A stretch of DNA of 64,000 bases from Bog-473 sp963828505 (GTDB lineage: Bacteria; Actinomycetota; Acidimicrobiia; Acidimicrobiales; RAAP-2), in the NCBI GenBank assembly GCA_963828505.1, contig CAWHFM010000003.1, positions 62,001-126,000 of the forward strand, given 5' to 3'. Below, one piece after another: positions 44,729 to 53,943 of the stretch. The notes below the pieces were generated by a model. It saw only the letters and a program-made list of their open reading frames with translations. It had not been told where the DNA came from and did not search any database. Position 1 is the first letter of the stretch. Every line of letters starts with the position of its first letter. A program made the position numbers and the translations under genes.

Positions 44729-46708
44729 ATGTCAACCGAGCCGCGAGCCTCAAGCGCCCTTCGCCTCAGCGTGTTGGCGACGAAGGTGCGCTCGAAGATG
44801 GTGTTCGTCGCTCTCGACGGCGCGGTGATCGTCACGGCCTATTTCCTGGCGCTCGTGATCACGCTGCACAACCGGGCCCCGGTCGACTACTACGCCAAGC
44901 TCGCTCCCGTCCTCTCGGTCGCTCTCGTGGTACAGCTGGTCGCCAACCGGTCGTTCGGGCTCTACGGACGGATCTGGAAGTACGCCGGCATCGACGAGGC
45001 CCGCAACATCGTGGCGGCGTGCCTGACGACCCTGGTCGTCACGCTGATCCTCTATCCCCTCGGCCTCGGCCGGCACGTCACGAAAGTGCCGCTCATCGCC
45101 CTCCCGCTCGGATGCGTGCTGACGATGCTGGGCATCGGCTTGCTGCGCTTCCATTCGAGGTTGCTCGGCTGGCAGCGGGCGAACCGCGGGATGGGTCTGC
45201 GGATCGGCATCGTCGGCGGCAAGGACGCGGGTGCGGCAGTGGTCCGGGACATGCTGCGCAACCCCTCCGCCGGTCTGTTCCCCGTCGCCGTCTTCGACGA
45301 GGACCGCCGGACCCACGGTCTGTCGCTGATGGGTGTGCCCGTGGTCGGGGGCATCGACGACGTCGCGCTCGCCGTCGAGAAGCTCCAGATCCAACAGATC
45401 CTGCTAGCCGTGCCCAACCCGTCCACCGCTCTGGTCGAGCGATGTCTGCGTGCCGCCGAGGACGCGGAGATCACGATGAAGATCGTGCCGGACCTGCGCG
45501 AGCTCGTCGGCAACGTCACCGATCCGGCGCCGGTGTCCGTGCGCACGGCCCGGGAGCCCCGGATAGAGGACCTGCTCGGCAGGCGCGAGGTGGTCACGGA
45601 CTTGGCTGCGGTACGCCGCGCCCTCGAGGGGCGCCGGGTATTGGTGACCGGGGCCGGTGGCTCCATCGGCTCGGAGATCTGCCGGCAGGTGGCGAGCGCC
45701 GAGCCCGACGTCCTCGTCATGTTGGATCACGACGAGACCCACCTGCACGACGTGGCCGCCACGACGTCGGGCAAGACCGAGCAGATCCTGGCCGACGTCT
45801 CCTGCCGGGAGGCGTTGGCCGAGGTGTTCTCACGGTGGCGGCCCGAGGTCGTCTTCCACGCGGCCGCGCACAAGCACGTCCCCATCCTCGAGACCCACGT
45901 GGTCGAGGCGGTCACGACCAACGTGATGGGCACGCTCAACGTGATTGAGTTGGCGGCCGAGGTCGGGACGGAGCGGTTCGTGTTCATCTCGACCGACAAG
46001 GCGGTCCGTCCGGCGAGCGTCATGGGTGCGACGAAGCGGCTGGGCGAGCAGCTGCTGGGCGACCGTGCCCCCGAGGGCCTTCCGTACTGCGCCGTCCGGT
46101 TCGGCAACGTCCTCGGCAGCCGGGGCAGTGTGATCCCGACCTTCCGCCGCCAGATCGCATCCGGTGGCCCGGTCACCGTGACGGACCCGCACATGACGCG
46201 CTACTTCATGAGTGTCGAGGAGGCCGTGCAGCTCGTGCTCCAGGCGTCGGTGCTCGCCGACCGCGGTGACGTCTACATGCTCGAGATGGGCGAGCCCCTC
46301 TCCATCCTGGAGCTGGCGCACCGCATGATCAGGTTGTCGGGGCTCCATCCGGGAACCGACATCCGCATCCGCATCACCGGCCCACGCGTGGGCGAGAAGA
46401 TCCACGAGCACCTGCACAACGAGGACGAGCACCTGGTGCCGACGGAGCACCCGTCGCTCCTGCGCCTCGAGCGCTCCGTTCAAGAGGATCCGGAACATCT
46501 GAGCGCCGGCCTCAGCGAGCTGCGGGGCGCCACCCGTGATCGCAACGAGGTGCGGGCGCGTCGCGTGCTGTTCGACCTCGTGGCCGAGGACGCGGTCCCG
46601 GCGGCGGTCGACGGGCCCGGGACGGCCGGGGACAACGGAGAGGTCGACCAGGCGACGGAGCTGGACGCACCGGATGCGTTCGCCGTCGAAGACGAAATCC
46701 CGGCGTGA
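44729..46708 (+). CDS. Polysaccharide biosynthesis NDP-sugar 4,6-dehydratase (PglF/CapD/FlaA1-like)
   Basis: 659 residues from the ATG at 44729 (AGGGAG just upstream). Four hydrophobic N-terminal helices (24-140), a CoA-binding-like Rossmann segment (LRIGIVGGKDAGAAVV, about 158-172), then the extended SDR catalytic domain with TGAGGSIGSE (307-316), HAAAHKHVP, and STDKAVRPASVMGATKR (421-437). Met432/Lys436 replace the usual YxxxK, as in membrane-bound 4,6-dehydratases such as PglF. It should make UDP-4-keto-6-deoxy-GlcNAc. With the DegT aminotransferase and GNAT at the other end of the locus it forms a bacillosamine-type pathway (inference). Confidence 0.9.
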   Translation: MSTEPRASSALRLSVLATKVRSKMVFVALDGAVIVTAYFLALVITLHNRAPVDYYAKLAPVLSVALVVQLVANRSFGLYGRIWKYAGIDEARNIVAACLTTLVVTLILYPLGLGRHVTKVPLIALPLGCVLTMLGIGLLRFHSRLLGWQRANRGMGLRIGIVGGKDAGAAVVRDMLRNPSAGLFPVAVFDEDRRTHGLSLMGVPVVGGIDDVALAVEKLQIQQILLAVPNPSTALVERCLRAAEDAEITMKIVPDLRELVGNVTDPAPVSVRTAREPRIEDLLGRREVVTDLAAVRRALEGRRVLVTGAGGSIGSEICRQVASAEPDVLVMLDHDETHLHDVAATTSGKTEQILADVSCREALAEVFSRWRPEVVFHAAAHKHVPILETHVVEAVTTNVMGTLNVIELAAEVGTERFVFISTDKAVRPASVMGATKRLGEQLLGDRAPEGLPYCAVRFGNVLGSRGSVIPTFRRQIASGGPVTVTDPHMTRYFMSVEEAVQLVLQASVLADRGDVYMLEMGEPLSILELAHRMIRLSGLHPGTDIRIRITGPRVGEKIHEHLHNEDEHLVPTEHPSLLRLERSVQEDPEHLSAGLSELRGATRDRNEVRARRVLFDLVAEDAVPAAVDGPGTAGDNGEVDQATELDAPDAFAVEDEIPA

Positions 46709-47691
46709 GCCGGTCCGACGTCCTCGTCGCCATAGCGGGCTACGGCCTCTATCCCTCGACGCACCAGTTCGCCGACGCGCCGCTCGGTCACGACGACTGG
46801 GCCGTGCTGCTCGGGCAGCTCGACCAGGGGCTGCTGCTGGCCTTCGCCGAGTCGGCCGCCGACACCGGCATGTTGCCCGTCACCGGGGCACAACGGCAGG
46901 ACCTGCGTGACCATGCGAAGCAGGCCGAGCGACGCCGCGACGCCGCGGCCCGCTGCATCGACGAGATCGTCTCCGCTCTGATTCTGCGCCTCATTGAGTC
47001 CTGCGTGATCCGGGGCGCGGCCACGTCCGCCTTCGACTACGAGCCATCGGCCCTCAGGCTCTACGACGCGGTGCACATCCTCGTAGCACCCGAGCACGAG
47101 GATGCGGCGGTGACCATCCTCGAAGAGCAGGGGATCCTCCTCCCGGGTGAGCCTCGGTCCTGGTCGCGCCGGCGGCGCCTGGTCACCCACACGTCGAGAC
47201 ACGGGGTGCCCGTGCGGATCCACTCGGCGTTCGCGCCGAAGGGCATCGGCGGGCCGGTCGCCGTGCGGGATCTTTTCGCCAGCCGGGTGCGGTTCTGCCC
47301 GCGCGGGGTCAACCTGGCGGCGCTCGGATCCGAGGAACGGCTGCTGGCCGCGTGCGTGCAGGCCCGGGTCGACCCCCCCGGGCACCTGCTGGCGCAGCGC
47401 GACGTCGTCCAGCTCACCTTGTGCGAGGACCTGAGCCTGCGCCGGGTGGAGTCGCTCGCCTCGGCCTGGCGTCTCGAAGCGGTCCTGGCCGAGGCCGTGA
47501 ACATGGCCTGGGACACCTTCTCCGTCCCCGACGTCGTCCCCATCTCGGCCTGGAGCCGTGCTTATCGGCCGCACCCTCGCGATCGGCGACGCCTGGAGGC
47601 GCATCCGTCGCCGTCGCCGACGCCGGCCCGCGACCCGAGGCATCCTCAGCGTGAGGCAGAATCGGTCTCCCGGGCCGAGGGCCCCGGCTGA
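46705..47691 (+). CDS. Nucleotidyltransferase-family protein (NTP_transf_5-like)
   Basis: 328 residues, GTG start overlapping the previous stop. Features fitting the DUF-type nucleotidyltransferase found in many polysaccharide loci: DLRDHAKQAERRRDAAARCI, SCVIRGAATSAFDYEP and LRLYDAVHILVAP (Asp at the metal-binding position), EEQGILLPG, VPVRIHSAFAP. The role in glycan synthesis is unknown; it may modify or regulate. The C-terminal 60 residues are Arg/Pro-rich and of doubtful fold. Confidence 0.65.
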   Translation: MSRSDVLVAIAGYGLYPSTHQFADAPLGHDDWAVLLGQLDQGLLLAFAESAADTGMLPVTGAQRQDLRDHAKQAERRRDAAARCIDEIVSALILRLIESCVIRGAATSAFDYEPSALRLYDAVHILVAPEHEDAAVTILEEQGILLPGEPRSWSRRRRLVTHTSRHGVPVRIHSAFAPKGIGGPVAVRDLFASRVRFCPRGVNLAALGSEERLLAACVQARVDPPGHLLAQRDVVQLTLCEDLSLRRVESLASAWRLEAVLAEAVNMAWDTFSVPDVVPISAWSRAYRPHPRDRRRLEAHPSPSPTPARDPRHPQREAESVSRAEGPG

Positions 47692-47710
47692 GCGGACGGA
47701 TCCGGAGCCC

Positions 47711-49033
47711 ATGACGAGCAACGACACCAGCCCCACCACCGCGGGCGCGGCGCGCCCGTGCACGGTCGCCATCCTCGGCCAGGGCTACGTCGGCCTCCCC
47801 CTGGCCATGCGGGCGGTCGCCGTCGGCCACCGGGTGGTCGGCTTCGACCCCGACGTCAGCCGGGTCAAGGCGCTGTCAGACGGTGACTCCTTCGTGACCG
47901 ATGTCACGGCCGACGAGGTGCGCCAGGCGCTGGCGACCGGGCGTTATCTGCCGACCGGTGACGAGGCCCACCTCGAGGGCTTCGACGTCGCCGTCATCGA
48001 CGTCCCGACGCCGTTGCGCGAAGGGGTGCCCGACCTGTCGCACGTCGAGCGCGCCGCGCGCAGCCTGGCGCTGCACGTGCGCCCGGGGTCGGTGGTGATC
48101 CTCGAGTCGACGACCTACCCCGGCACGACCGAGGAGCTCGTGGCGCCCATTCTCGAGGGGGAGTCCGGCCTGAGCGCCGGCGTCGACTTCCACCTCGGCT
48201 ACAGCCCCGAGCGGATCGACCCGGGGAACCCCGTGTGGACCCTGTTGAACACGCCGAAGGTCGTCTCCGGCGTCAGCGAGGCGTCGCTGGCCGCGGTCCA
48301 GGGCTTCTTCGAGACCATCGTCGATCGGACCGTTCCGGTCTCGGGTACGCGCGAGGCCGAGCTCACCAAGCTCCTCGAGAACACCTTCCGCCACGTGAAC
48401 ATCGCGCTGATGAACGAGTTGGCCGTCTACGCCTCCGACCTCGGCATCGACGTGTGGTCCGCCATCGAGGCGGCCGCCACCAAGCCCTTCGGGTTCATGT
48501 CGTTCCAGCCCGGCCCCGGGGTCGGCGGGCACTGCCTGCCCATCGACCCGAGCTACCTCTCGTGGCGGGTGCGCCGCTCCCTCGGCCAGACGTTCCGCTT
48601 CGTGGAGCTGGCCAACGACGTCAACGACCACATGCCCGAGTACGTCGTCAAGCGGTTGTCCGAAGGACTGAACCGGGCCTCGAAGCCGGTGCGGGGCAGC
48701 CGGGTGCTCGTCCTCGGCATCGCGTACAAGCGCAACACCGGGGACGCGCGCGAGAGCCCGGGCGCGGTGATCGCCCAGCTGCTGCGGCGGGCCGGTGCGG
48801 AGGTGCGCGTCGCCGACCCCCATGTGGAGGACCTCGGGTCCCTCGCCGACGCACTCGGCGATGGAGCTCCCGCGGTGAAGGTCGACGCCACCGCCGAGGA
48901 GGCGTCGACCGCCGACGCCGTCGTGCTCGTGACCGACCACGACGCATTCGACCTCCACCTGCTGGCGGCGCGGGCCGGCTACTTCCTCGACACCCGCGGG
49001 CGGATTCAGGGTCCGTCCGTGGAACGGCTGTAG
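47711..49033 (+). CDS. UDP-HexNAc/hexose 6-dehydrogenase (WecC/WbpA-like)
   Basis: 440 residues from the ATG at 47711. Oxidises C6 of a UDP-sugar to a uronic acid in two NAD-dependent steps. NAD motif AILGQGYVGLP (20-30), ESTTYPGTTEEL, GYSPERIDPGN, AELTKLLENTFRHVNIALMN, catalytic Cys275 in GVGGHCLPIDP, and C-terminal LGIAYKRNTGDARESPG. The EL..L.EN/GYSPERIDPG set fits the UDP-GlcNAc/ManNAc dehydrogenase branch better than UDP-glucose dehydrogenase. It provides an acidic sugar precursor for the polymer. Confidence 0.9.
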   Translation: MTSNDTSPTTAGAARPCTVAILGQGYVGLPLAMRAVAVGHRVVGFDPDVSRVKALSDGDSFVTDVTADEVRQALATGRYLPTGDEAHLEGFDVAVIDVPTPLREGVPDLSHVERAARSLALHVRPGSVVILESTTYPGTTEELVAPILEGESGLSAGVDFHLGYSPERIDPGNPVWTLLNTPKVVSGVSEASLAAVQGFFETIVDRTVPVSGTREAELTKLLENTFRHVNIALMNELAVYASDLGIDVWSAIEAAATKPFGFMSFQPGPGVGGHCLPIDPSYLSWRVRRSLGQTFRFVELANDVNDHMPEYVVKRLSEGLNRASKPVRGSRVLVLGIAYKRNTGDARESPGAVIAQLLRRAGAEVRVADPHVEDLGSLADALGDGAPAVKVDATAEEASTADAVVLVTDHDAFDLHLLAARAGYFLDTRGRIQGPSVERL

Positions 49034-49987
49034 GTGGACGTCCTCGTCACCGGGGGAGCCGGGTTCATCGGCTCCCAGGTCTGCGCCGCGCTGCGCCGCG
49101 GCGGCCTGGCCGGAAGGCTGGTCGTGCTCGACGACCTCTCGACCGGCCTCGTCTCCAACCTTTCGGGCGTCGACGTCGAGCTGGTCGAGGGCACGATCCT
49201 CGACGCCGATCTGGTGGGCCGGCTGGTGGCCGGGGTGGACGCTGTGGTGCACCTCGCCGCCGTCCCCGCCGTGGCGCGCTCGCTCCAGGATCCCCGGGCG
49301 AGCCACGACGCCAATGCGACGGGCACCATGGTCGTGCTCGAGGCGGCCCGGGCCAAGGACGCACAGGTGGTGGTGGCGTCGTCGTCCTCGGTCTACGGGC
49401 GGGGAGTCGCCATGCCCACCCCCGAGGACCACCCGACCAGGCCGGCCAGCCCCTACGCGGCGAGCAAGCTGGCCACCGAGGCCTACGCCCTTTCCTTCGC
49501 GCGCTCGTTCGGGTTGCCGGTGCTGGCCTTCCGCTTCTTCAACGTCTTCGGACCTCACCAGAGGGCCGACCACGCCTACGCCGCCGTCATCCCGGCTTTC
49601 GTCAGCGCGGCGCAGTCCGGGCTCCCGCTGGCCATTCACGGCGACGGCACCCAGACGCGGGACTTCACCTACGTCGGTGACGTGGCCACCGTCGTGTGCG
49701 GCGCCCTGGCGCGGCGGGTCACCTTCGACGGCCCGGTCAACCTGGCCTTCGGGACGAACACCTCGCTCCTCGCGCTGGTGGCGCTCATGGAGGAGCTCGT
49801 CGGTCACCCGCTGGAGCGGACCCACGGGGCGCCGCGTCCCGGCGACGTCCACGACTCCCAGGCCGACTCGACCAGGTTGCGCTCCATCTTCCCGGACCTG
49901 AAGCCCACGCCGTTGCGCGACGGTCTGCGCGCCACCATGGAGTGGTCGGCACGAGCCGGCAGCTCGGCCGAGTCCCTCAGCGTGTGA
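49034..49987 (+). CDS. NAD-dependent sugar epimerase (UDP-GlcNAc/Glc 4-epimerase-like)
   Basis: 317 residues, GTG directly after the dehydrogenase stop. Extended SDR: TGGAGFIGSQ (6-15), HLAAVPAVARS, ASSSSVYG, and the catalytic YAASK (Tyr141, Lys145); FNVFGPHQ and DGTQTRDFTYVGDVA downstream. It resembles the WbpP-like UDP-GlcNAc(A) 4-epimerases often paired with a WbpA-like dehydrogenase. Probably epimerises the product of the preceding gene. Its stop overlaps the next GTG. Confidence 0.9.
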   Translation: MDVLVTGGAGFIGSQVCAALRRGGLAGRLVVLDDLSTGLVSNLSGVDVELVEGTILDADLVGRLVAGVDAVVHLAAVPAVARSLQDPRASHDANATGTMVVLEAARAKDAQVVVASSSSVYGRGVAMPTPEDHPTRPASPYAASKLATEAYALSFARSFGLPVLAFRFFNVFGPHQRADHAYAAVIPAFVSAAQSGLPLAIHGDGTQTRDFTYVGDVATVVCGALARRVTFDGPVNLAFGTNTSLLALVALMEELVGHPLERTHGAPRPGDVHDSQADSTRLRSIFPDLKPTPLRDGLRATMEWSARAGSSAESLSV

Positions 49988-50874
49988 TCTACGTCGCGAC
50001 CGTCCATTGGGTCGATCCCAAGTGGGTCGAGCCCCAGCGGCGCTACCTCGAAGCCTGCCTCGACGCGCCCTTTCGGGTGTTCGCCAACCTGCAGGGAGTG
50101 GAGGACCGCCGCCACGACGCCCGCTTCGACTTCGTGACCCGCTCCGACGGGACCCATCCCGCCAAGCTGAACGAGCTGGCGGAGGAGATCTCCGCCCAGG
50201 CCGAGGCCGGAGACCTGATCATCTTCCTCGACGGGGACGCGTTCCCGGTGCGCCCCCTCAATGCGTGGATGGCCGAGCTGCTCTCGGAGCACCCGTTGGC
50301 GGCCGTGCGGCGGGACGAGAACGCCGGGGACGTCCAGCCGCACCCGTGCTTCTGCGTCACCACCGTCGGCTTCTGGAACGACATCGGCGGTGACTGGCGC
50401 CCGGGCACCTGGCTCACCGCCGAGGGTGTCGAGGCCGAGGACGTGGGTGGCGCCCTCCTGTCGATCCTGGAGGAGCGCTCAATCGGGTGGCGGCCGATCC
50501 TGCGCTCGAACGCCGTGGACCTGCACCCGGTGCTCTACGCCGTCTACGAGCACCACGTGTACCACCACGGCGCCGGTTTCCGACCGCCGATCGCCCGGGC
50601 GGACGAGGCGAACGTCCCGGTGGCCGACAACGAGGACTACCTGTGGCTCAAGACCAAGGCGCACGGGAAATCGATCCGGCAGCTGCGGCCACGCCACGCG
50701 CCGCAGCTGGCGCGCCTGGCGCGCGATGGGCTGAAGGCACGCAAGCTCAACGCCTACATCCGCAAGGAGGGCCGGCGCTCCGACGAGATCTACCGCGACA
50801 TCTGCGTCGACCCCGAGTTCTACCGCCGCTTCGAGAAGACGGCGCAGGACCAGAGCAGCCGCGCCGCCTCCTGA
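49984..50874 (+). CDS. Putative glycosyltransferase (GT-A-like, DGD motif)
   Basis: 296 residues. VIYVATVHWVDPKWVEPQRR, then DLIIFLDGDAFPVRPLNAW with DGD as a probable metal/nucleotide-sugar site, GFWNDIGGDWRPG, NAVDLHPVLYAVYEHHVYHH. No signal peptide or membrane segment. I do not recognise a named family; a glycosyltransferase role is inferred from the DGD motif and operon. The start GTG overlaps the epimerase stop (GTGA). Confidence 0.65.
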   Translation: MIYVATVHWVDPKWVEPQRRYLEACLDAPFRVFANLQGVEDRRHDARFDFVTRSDGTHPAKLNELAEEISAQAEAGDLIIFLDGDAFPVRPLNAWMAELLSEHPLAAVRRDENAGDVQPHPCFCVTTVGFWNDIGGDWRPGTWLTAEGVEAEDVGGALLSILEERSIGWRPILRSNAVDLHPVLYAVYEHHVYHHGAGFRPPIARADEANVPVADNEDYLWLKTKAHGKSIRQLRPRHAPQLARLARDGLKARKLNAYIRKEGRRSDEIYRDICVDPEFYRRFEKTAQDQSSRAAS

Positions 50875-50881
50875 CCCTGCG

Positions 50882-51817
50882 TCAGGCGGCTCCGTCCAGT
50901 CTGAACCCGAGGTCGCTGACCCGCGCCAGCCGCTCGTCTCCGAACTGCTGGCGCATCTCGCTCAGGGAGAGGCCCGGGGCCTTCGGCCGCTCGGGGAGCG
51001 CGACGAGGAGCTCCATCTCCTCGGGCGTGGGCGAGAAGCCGAGGAATTCGACGAAGCGGGTCACGCCCTGTCGGGGCTCGGTGCAGAGGTCGTCATGGTT
51101 GATGACCAGGAACGAGCCCTCGGGCATGGCCCGCCCGCGGGTGATGGCGAGCTCGTTCGAGGCGATCCAGTAGTCGAGCAAGTCGGCCGGCGTCGGTGAC
51201 GGCGTGCAATCGGCCAGGCCGAACTGGGGACCCCAGCGCATGGCCTGGGACTGGTTCCGGCTGTAGGCCATGTAGATGCCGTGACGGATCACGTGCACGT
51301 AGCGCAGGCGGTCACCGAAGTGCCGCTGCAGATGTGGCAGGAAGAGGTGGCTGTTGGGTTCCTTCCAGCCCCACATCGGTGCCCCCTCCGGGCACTCGTC
51401 CCGCGACTGCCGCAGTGATGCGGCGTGGCCGCGCACCCACTCGACCGTCCGGTCGTCGGACAGCGGGTGCTGGCGCTTCATGGTGGCCCAGCGCTCTATC
51501 AGCTGGTTGATAAGCCGGCGGTCGGCCCGGTCCGGGCCGAGCTGGCCTGTCATGGCCCGCTCCAGCAGACCGACGGCCTGGTCGAAGAGCGCAGCGTCGG
51601 GGGACGACTCGTCGAGGCTGAAACGGGGCAGCTTGCACAGGAGCGAGAACCACTTGTTGTCGCCCGCTTTGTTCAGCACCGCACCGGTGTAGATGCCGAC
51701 GCCGCGCATGATCTCGGCCACCACGCGCGTCCCGCTACCGCCCACACCGCCGACGACCACCGGGCCGACGGCCGGATCGATCTTGGGGGGGTAGGCGCGC
51801 CCGGAGAACGTCACCAT
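50882..51817 (-). CDS. Sulfotransferase-like protein (GGVGGSGTR type)
   Basis: 311 residues. P-loop-like VVVGGVGGSGTRVVAEIM near residue 20, WKEPNSHLFLPHL, YVHVIRHGIYMAYSRNQSQA as the 3'-phosphate segment, and NHDDLCTEPRQGVTRFVEFL near the C-terminus. This matches the Sulfotransfer_3-like group but with Gly-Ser-Gly-Thr-Arg rather than Arg-Ser-Gly-Thr. It is the last gene of a leftward run; its ATG overlaps the stop of the fusion gene (ATGA). Confidence 0.75.
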   Translation of the reverse strand: MVTFSGRAYPPKIDPAVGPVVVGGVGGSGTRVVAEIMRGVGIYTGAVLNKAGDNKWFSLLCKLPRFSLDESSPDAALFDQAVGLLERAMTGQLGPDRADRRLINQLIERWATMKRQHPLSDDRTVEWVRGHAASLRQSRDECPEGAPMWGWKEPNSHLFLPHLQRHFGDRLRYVHVIRHGIYMAYSRNQSQAMRWGPQFGLADCTPSPTPADLLDYWIASNELAITRGRAMPEGSFLVINHDDLCTEPRQGVTRFVEFLGFSPTPEEMELLVALPERPKAPGLSLSEMRQQFGDERLARVSDLGFRLDGAA

Positions 51818-53943
51818 CAGCCGTCGTGCTCCGCTTCCGCCTCGTTGCGCCGCGCCGCCTCGGCCTCCTGGCGCGGGTACCACCGGCGCACGGCGGCCAT
51901 ACCGGGCCACGGCTGGGGCCTGATGCTCGCGCCGGCCTGCCGGTTGGGGAGCACGTCCATGTCGGCCCAGCGCCGGGCGTAGACGGCGTCGAGGGAGCGC
52001 TCCCGCCGCGCGAACCCGCTGAATCCCGCCGAATGGTGCAGCCCCGAGCGCGGGCTCGAGGTGCCGCACACCAGCTCGAGCTTGGCCCGCGTCCGCTCCT
52101 CGTCACGGTATTGGAAGTGGTGGGTCACGATCCCGACCGAGGGCTCGACGAGCCGCTCCGATGCGAAGGCCGTGTGGGCGCCGTCGTTGCTCAGGACGAA
52201 CTGGCCGTGGCGGTCGAACCGTTGCAGCGGGTGCTTCCAGTGGCCGAGGGCGCAGGGCGGGTGGTTCGCCGGCTCGAACGGATAGCACAAGGTTTGGAAG
52301 TCGATGGGGTGGAAGCCCTCGAGGTATTCGGGCTTGCTGCTCGGCACGTGGTTCATGAAGCTGGCGCCGACGACGCGGAAGCGCCGGTCCAGTCCGGACA
52401 GGTACTGGCGCAGCGACATGCCACCGGGACCCTCGGGGAACTCGTCGCTGTCGAGGAGGAGCCACCAGACGTGCTCGGCGCGGGAGCGAAGAGACTCGCG
52501 GGCGATGACCGCGTTGACGAGGGGCTGGACGAGCCGCCCGTCGAAGAACTCGGTCTCGTACACCTCGGCCACCTCGGCCCCGGCCTTGACGGCGTTGGGC
52601 ACGGTGGCATCGGTGCTGGCGTTGTCCACGAGGTACACCGCGTCGAACCCGTGGGCCTTGAGGTTCTGCACGGTGGCGCCGATCACGTCCTCGTCCATCC
52701 AGGTCTTGATCACGGCCATCAGCAGGAACCCGTCCAGCGTCGAGGGGGCCGGCGGGTTGTCCTCGTGGGGCATCTGCCCGCCCGCCTGCGGACGTCCGTG
52801 GCGGCGCAGGATGCTCCGGGCCGACCCGGACCAACGCACCACCGTCTCGCCCCACGGCCGGGACCCGCCCGCGGCACCGTTCGACGGCGTTCCGGCCGGT
52901 GCCGCGGGCGTTCCGGCTGGTGCCGCGTCAGTGGCGCCGGTCTCGACGGCGTCGTCCGAGAGCGCCGGACCGCTGGAGGTGGCGCGCCAGATCGCCCGCG
53001 TCGCGCCGAAGAGGCGTGAACGCTTGATGTTGCGCAGCTCGCGCTGCGACGCGGCGCGAGCGAAGCTCACCATCTCGCCGGCCGTCACCAGGTCGATGAG
53101 GTCGCCCACCCACGCCGGTTCGGCGGGCAGCGGTGGAGGGGACCACTCGGCCGCGCCGCCGTGCTCGACGAGCGCGGCGGCGAACTCGCGCTGCTCGGCA
53201 AGCACCGCCTCCAGCGTCGCCAGATCCGCCTCGGACTCGTCGCGGTGGTGGCGCAGGTCCGGCGCCAGCGCCTCGACGGCGGCGGACATCTCCGCGCCCA
53301 CGGGCAGGCCGTGCTCGGCCAGGAAGGAACCGAGCGCGTCCACCCCGCGCGCGGGGTGGCGCAGCAGCTCGCCGTACTCGACGACGAGGACCGGGAGACC
53401 CTCGACCGCGGCCACCGCCTGCTGGACGTAGCGCCGCCACAGCGCCAGCGAGAGCGTCAGCGGGAAGCCGTTGCGGTGCTCGAGGGAGCGCGCCACCTCG
53501 AGCGGGTCGCGCAGCACCAGCAGAGCGACGGGCGCGGGGTCGAACACGGTGCGCCACAGGGGCAGCGTGATGCAGAGCCGGGGGTCCTTCAGCACCAGGT
53601 GCGGATCCGTGAACTCGGCGCGGGCGAACTCCCGGGCGCCGGCGCGCAGCTCGGCCATGGCCGGGTCGTCGGCCAGCTCCCAGCCCGCGGTGGGCGCGGG
53701 CGGTGCCGACCACGTGCCCCCGAAGTGTCGTAGCACGCGGTCGTCGTAGGCCACGAACCGGTGGGTCTCCCAGTAGCCCCGCTCGTTGTAAGGGCCGGGG
53801 GTGATCAGGTCGGTCTCGTCGGGCAGGGCCAGGCCGAGCCGCGCCGCCACGCCCGCCACGGCGGAGGTGCCGCTGCGGTGCATACCCACCACCACGGCGT
53901 GTCGGCCCGTGGCCCCGCCTCGGCCCGTCGTCACCGCGCTCAC
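51817..53943 (-). CDS. Bifunctional sulfotransferase - GT2-like glycosyltransferase fusion
   Basis: 708 residues from the GTG at 53943. Residues about 15-330 are a sulfotransferase: AVVVGMHRSGTSAVAGVA, NERGYWETHRFVAYDD, VLKDPRLCITLPLWRTVF, LLVLRDPLEVARSLEHRN. A Pro/Ala/Gly-rich linker (about 335-400) follows, then a GT-A domain: DGFLLMAVIKTWMDEDVIGA, AVYLVDNASTDATVPNAV, and WWLLLDSDEFPEG with DSD at 498-500, VTHHFQYRDEERTRAKLEL. So one polypeptide may add a sugar and sulfate the product. The linker composition argues for a real fusion. Overlaps both neighbours by 1-4 bases. Confidence 0.85.
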   Translation of the reverse strand: MSAVTTGRGGATGRHAVVVGMHRSGTSAVAGVAARLGLALPDETDLITPGPYNERGYWETHRFVAYDDRVLRHFGGTWSAPPAPTAGWELADDPAMAELRAGAREFARAEFTDPHLVLKDPRLCITLPLWRTVFDPAPVALLVLRDPLEVARSLEHRNGFPLTLSLALWRRYVQQAVAAVEGLPVLVVEYGELLRHPARGVDALGSFLAEHGLPVGAEMSAAVEALAPDLRHHRDESEADLATLEAVLAEQREFAAALVEHGGAAEWSPPPLPAEPAWVGDLIDLVTAGEMVSFARAASQRELRNIKRSRLFGATRAIWRATSSGPALSDDAVETGATDAAPAGTPAAPAGTPSNGAAGGSRPWGETVVRWSGSARSILRRHGRPQAGGQMPHEDNPPAPSTLDGFLLMAVIKTWMDEDVIGATVQNLKAHGFDAVYLVDNASTDATVPNAVKAGAEVAEVYETEFFDGRLVQPLVNAVIARESLRSRAEHVWWLLLDSDEFPEGPGGMSLRQYLSGLDRRFRVVGASFMNHVPSSKPEYLEGFHPIDFQTLCYPFEPANHPPCALGHWKHPLQRFDRHGQFVLSNDGAHTAFASERLVEPSVGIVTHHFQYRDEERTRAKLELVCGTSSPRSGLHHSAGFSGFARRERSLDAVYARRWADMDVLPNRQAGASIRPQPWPGMAAVRRWYPRQEAEAARRNEAEAEHDG

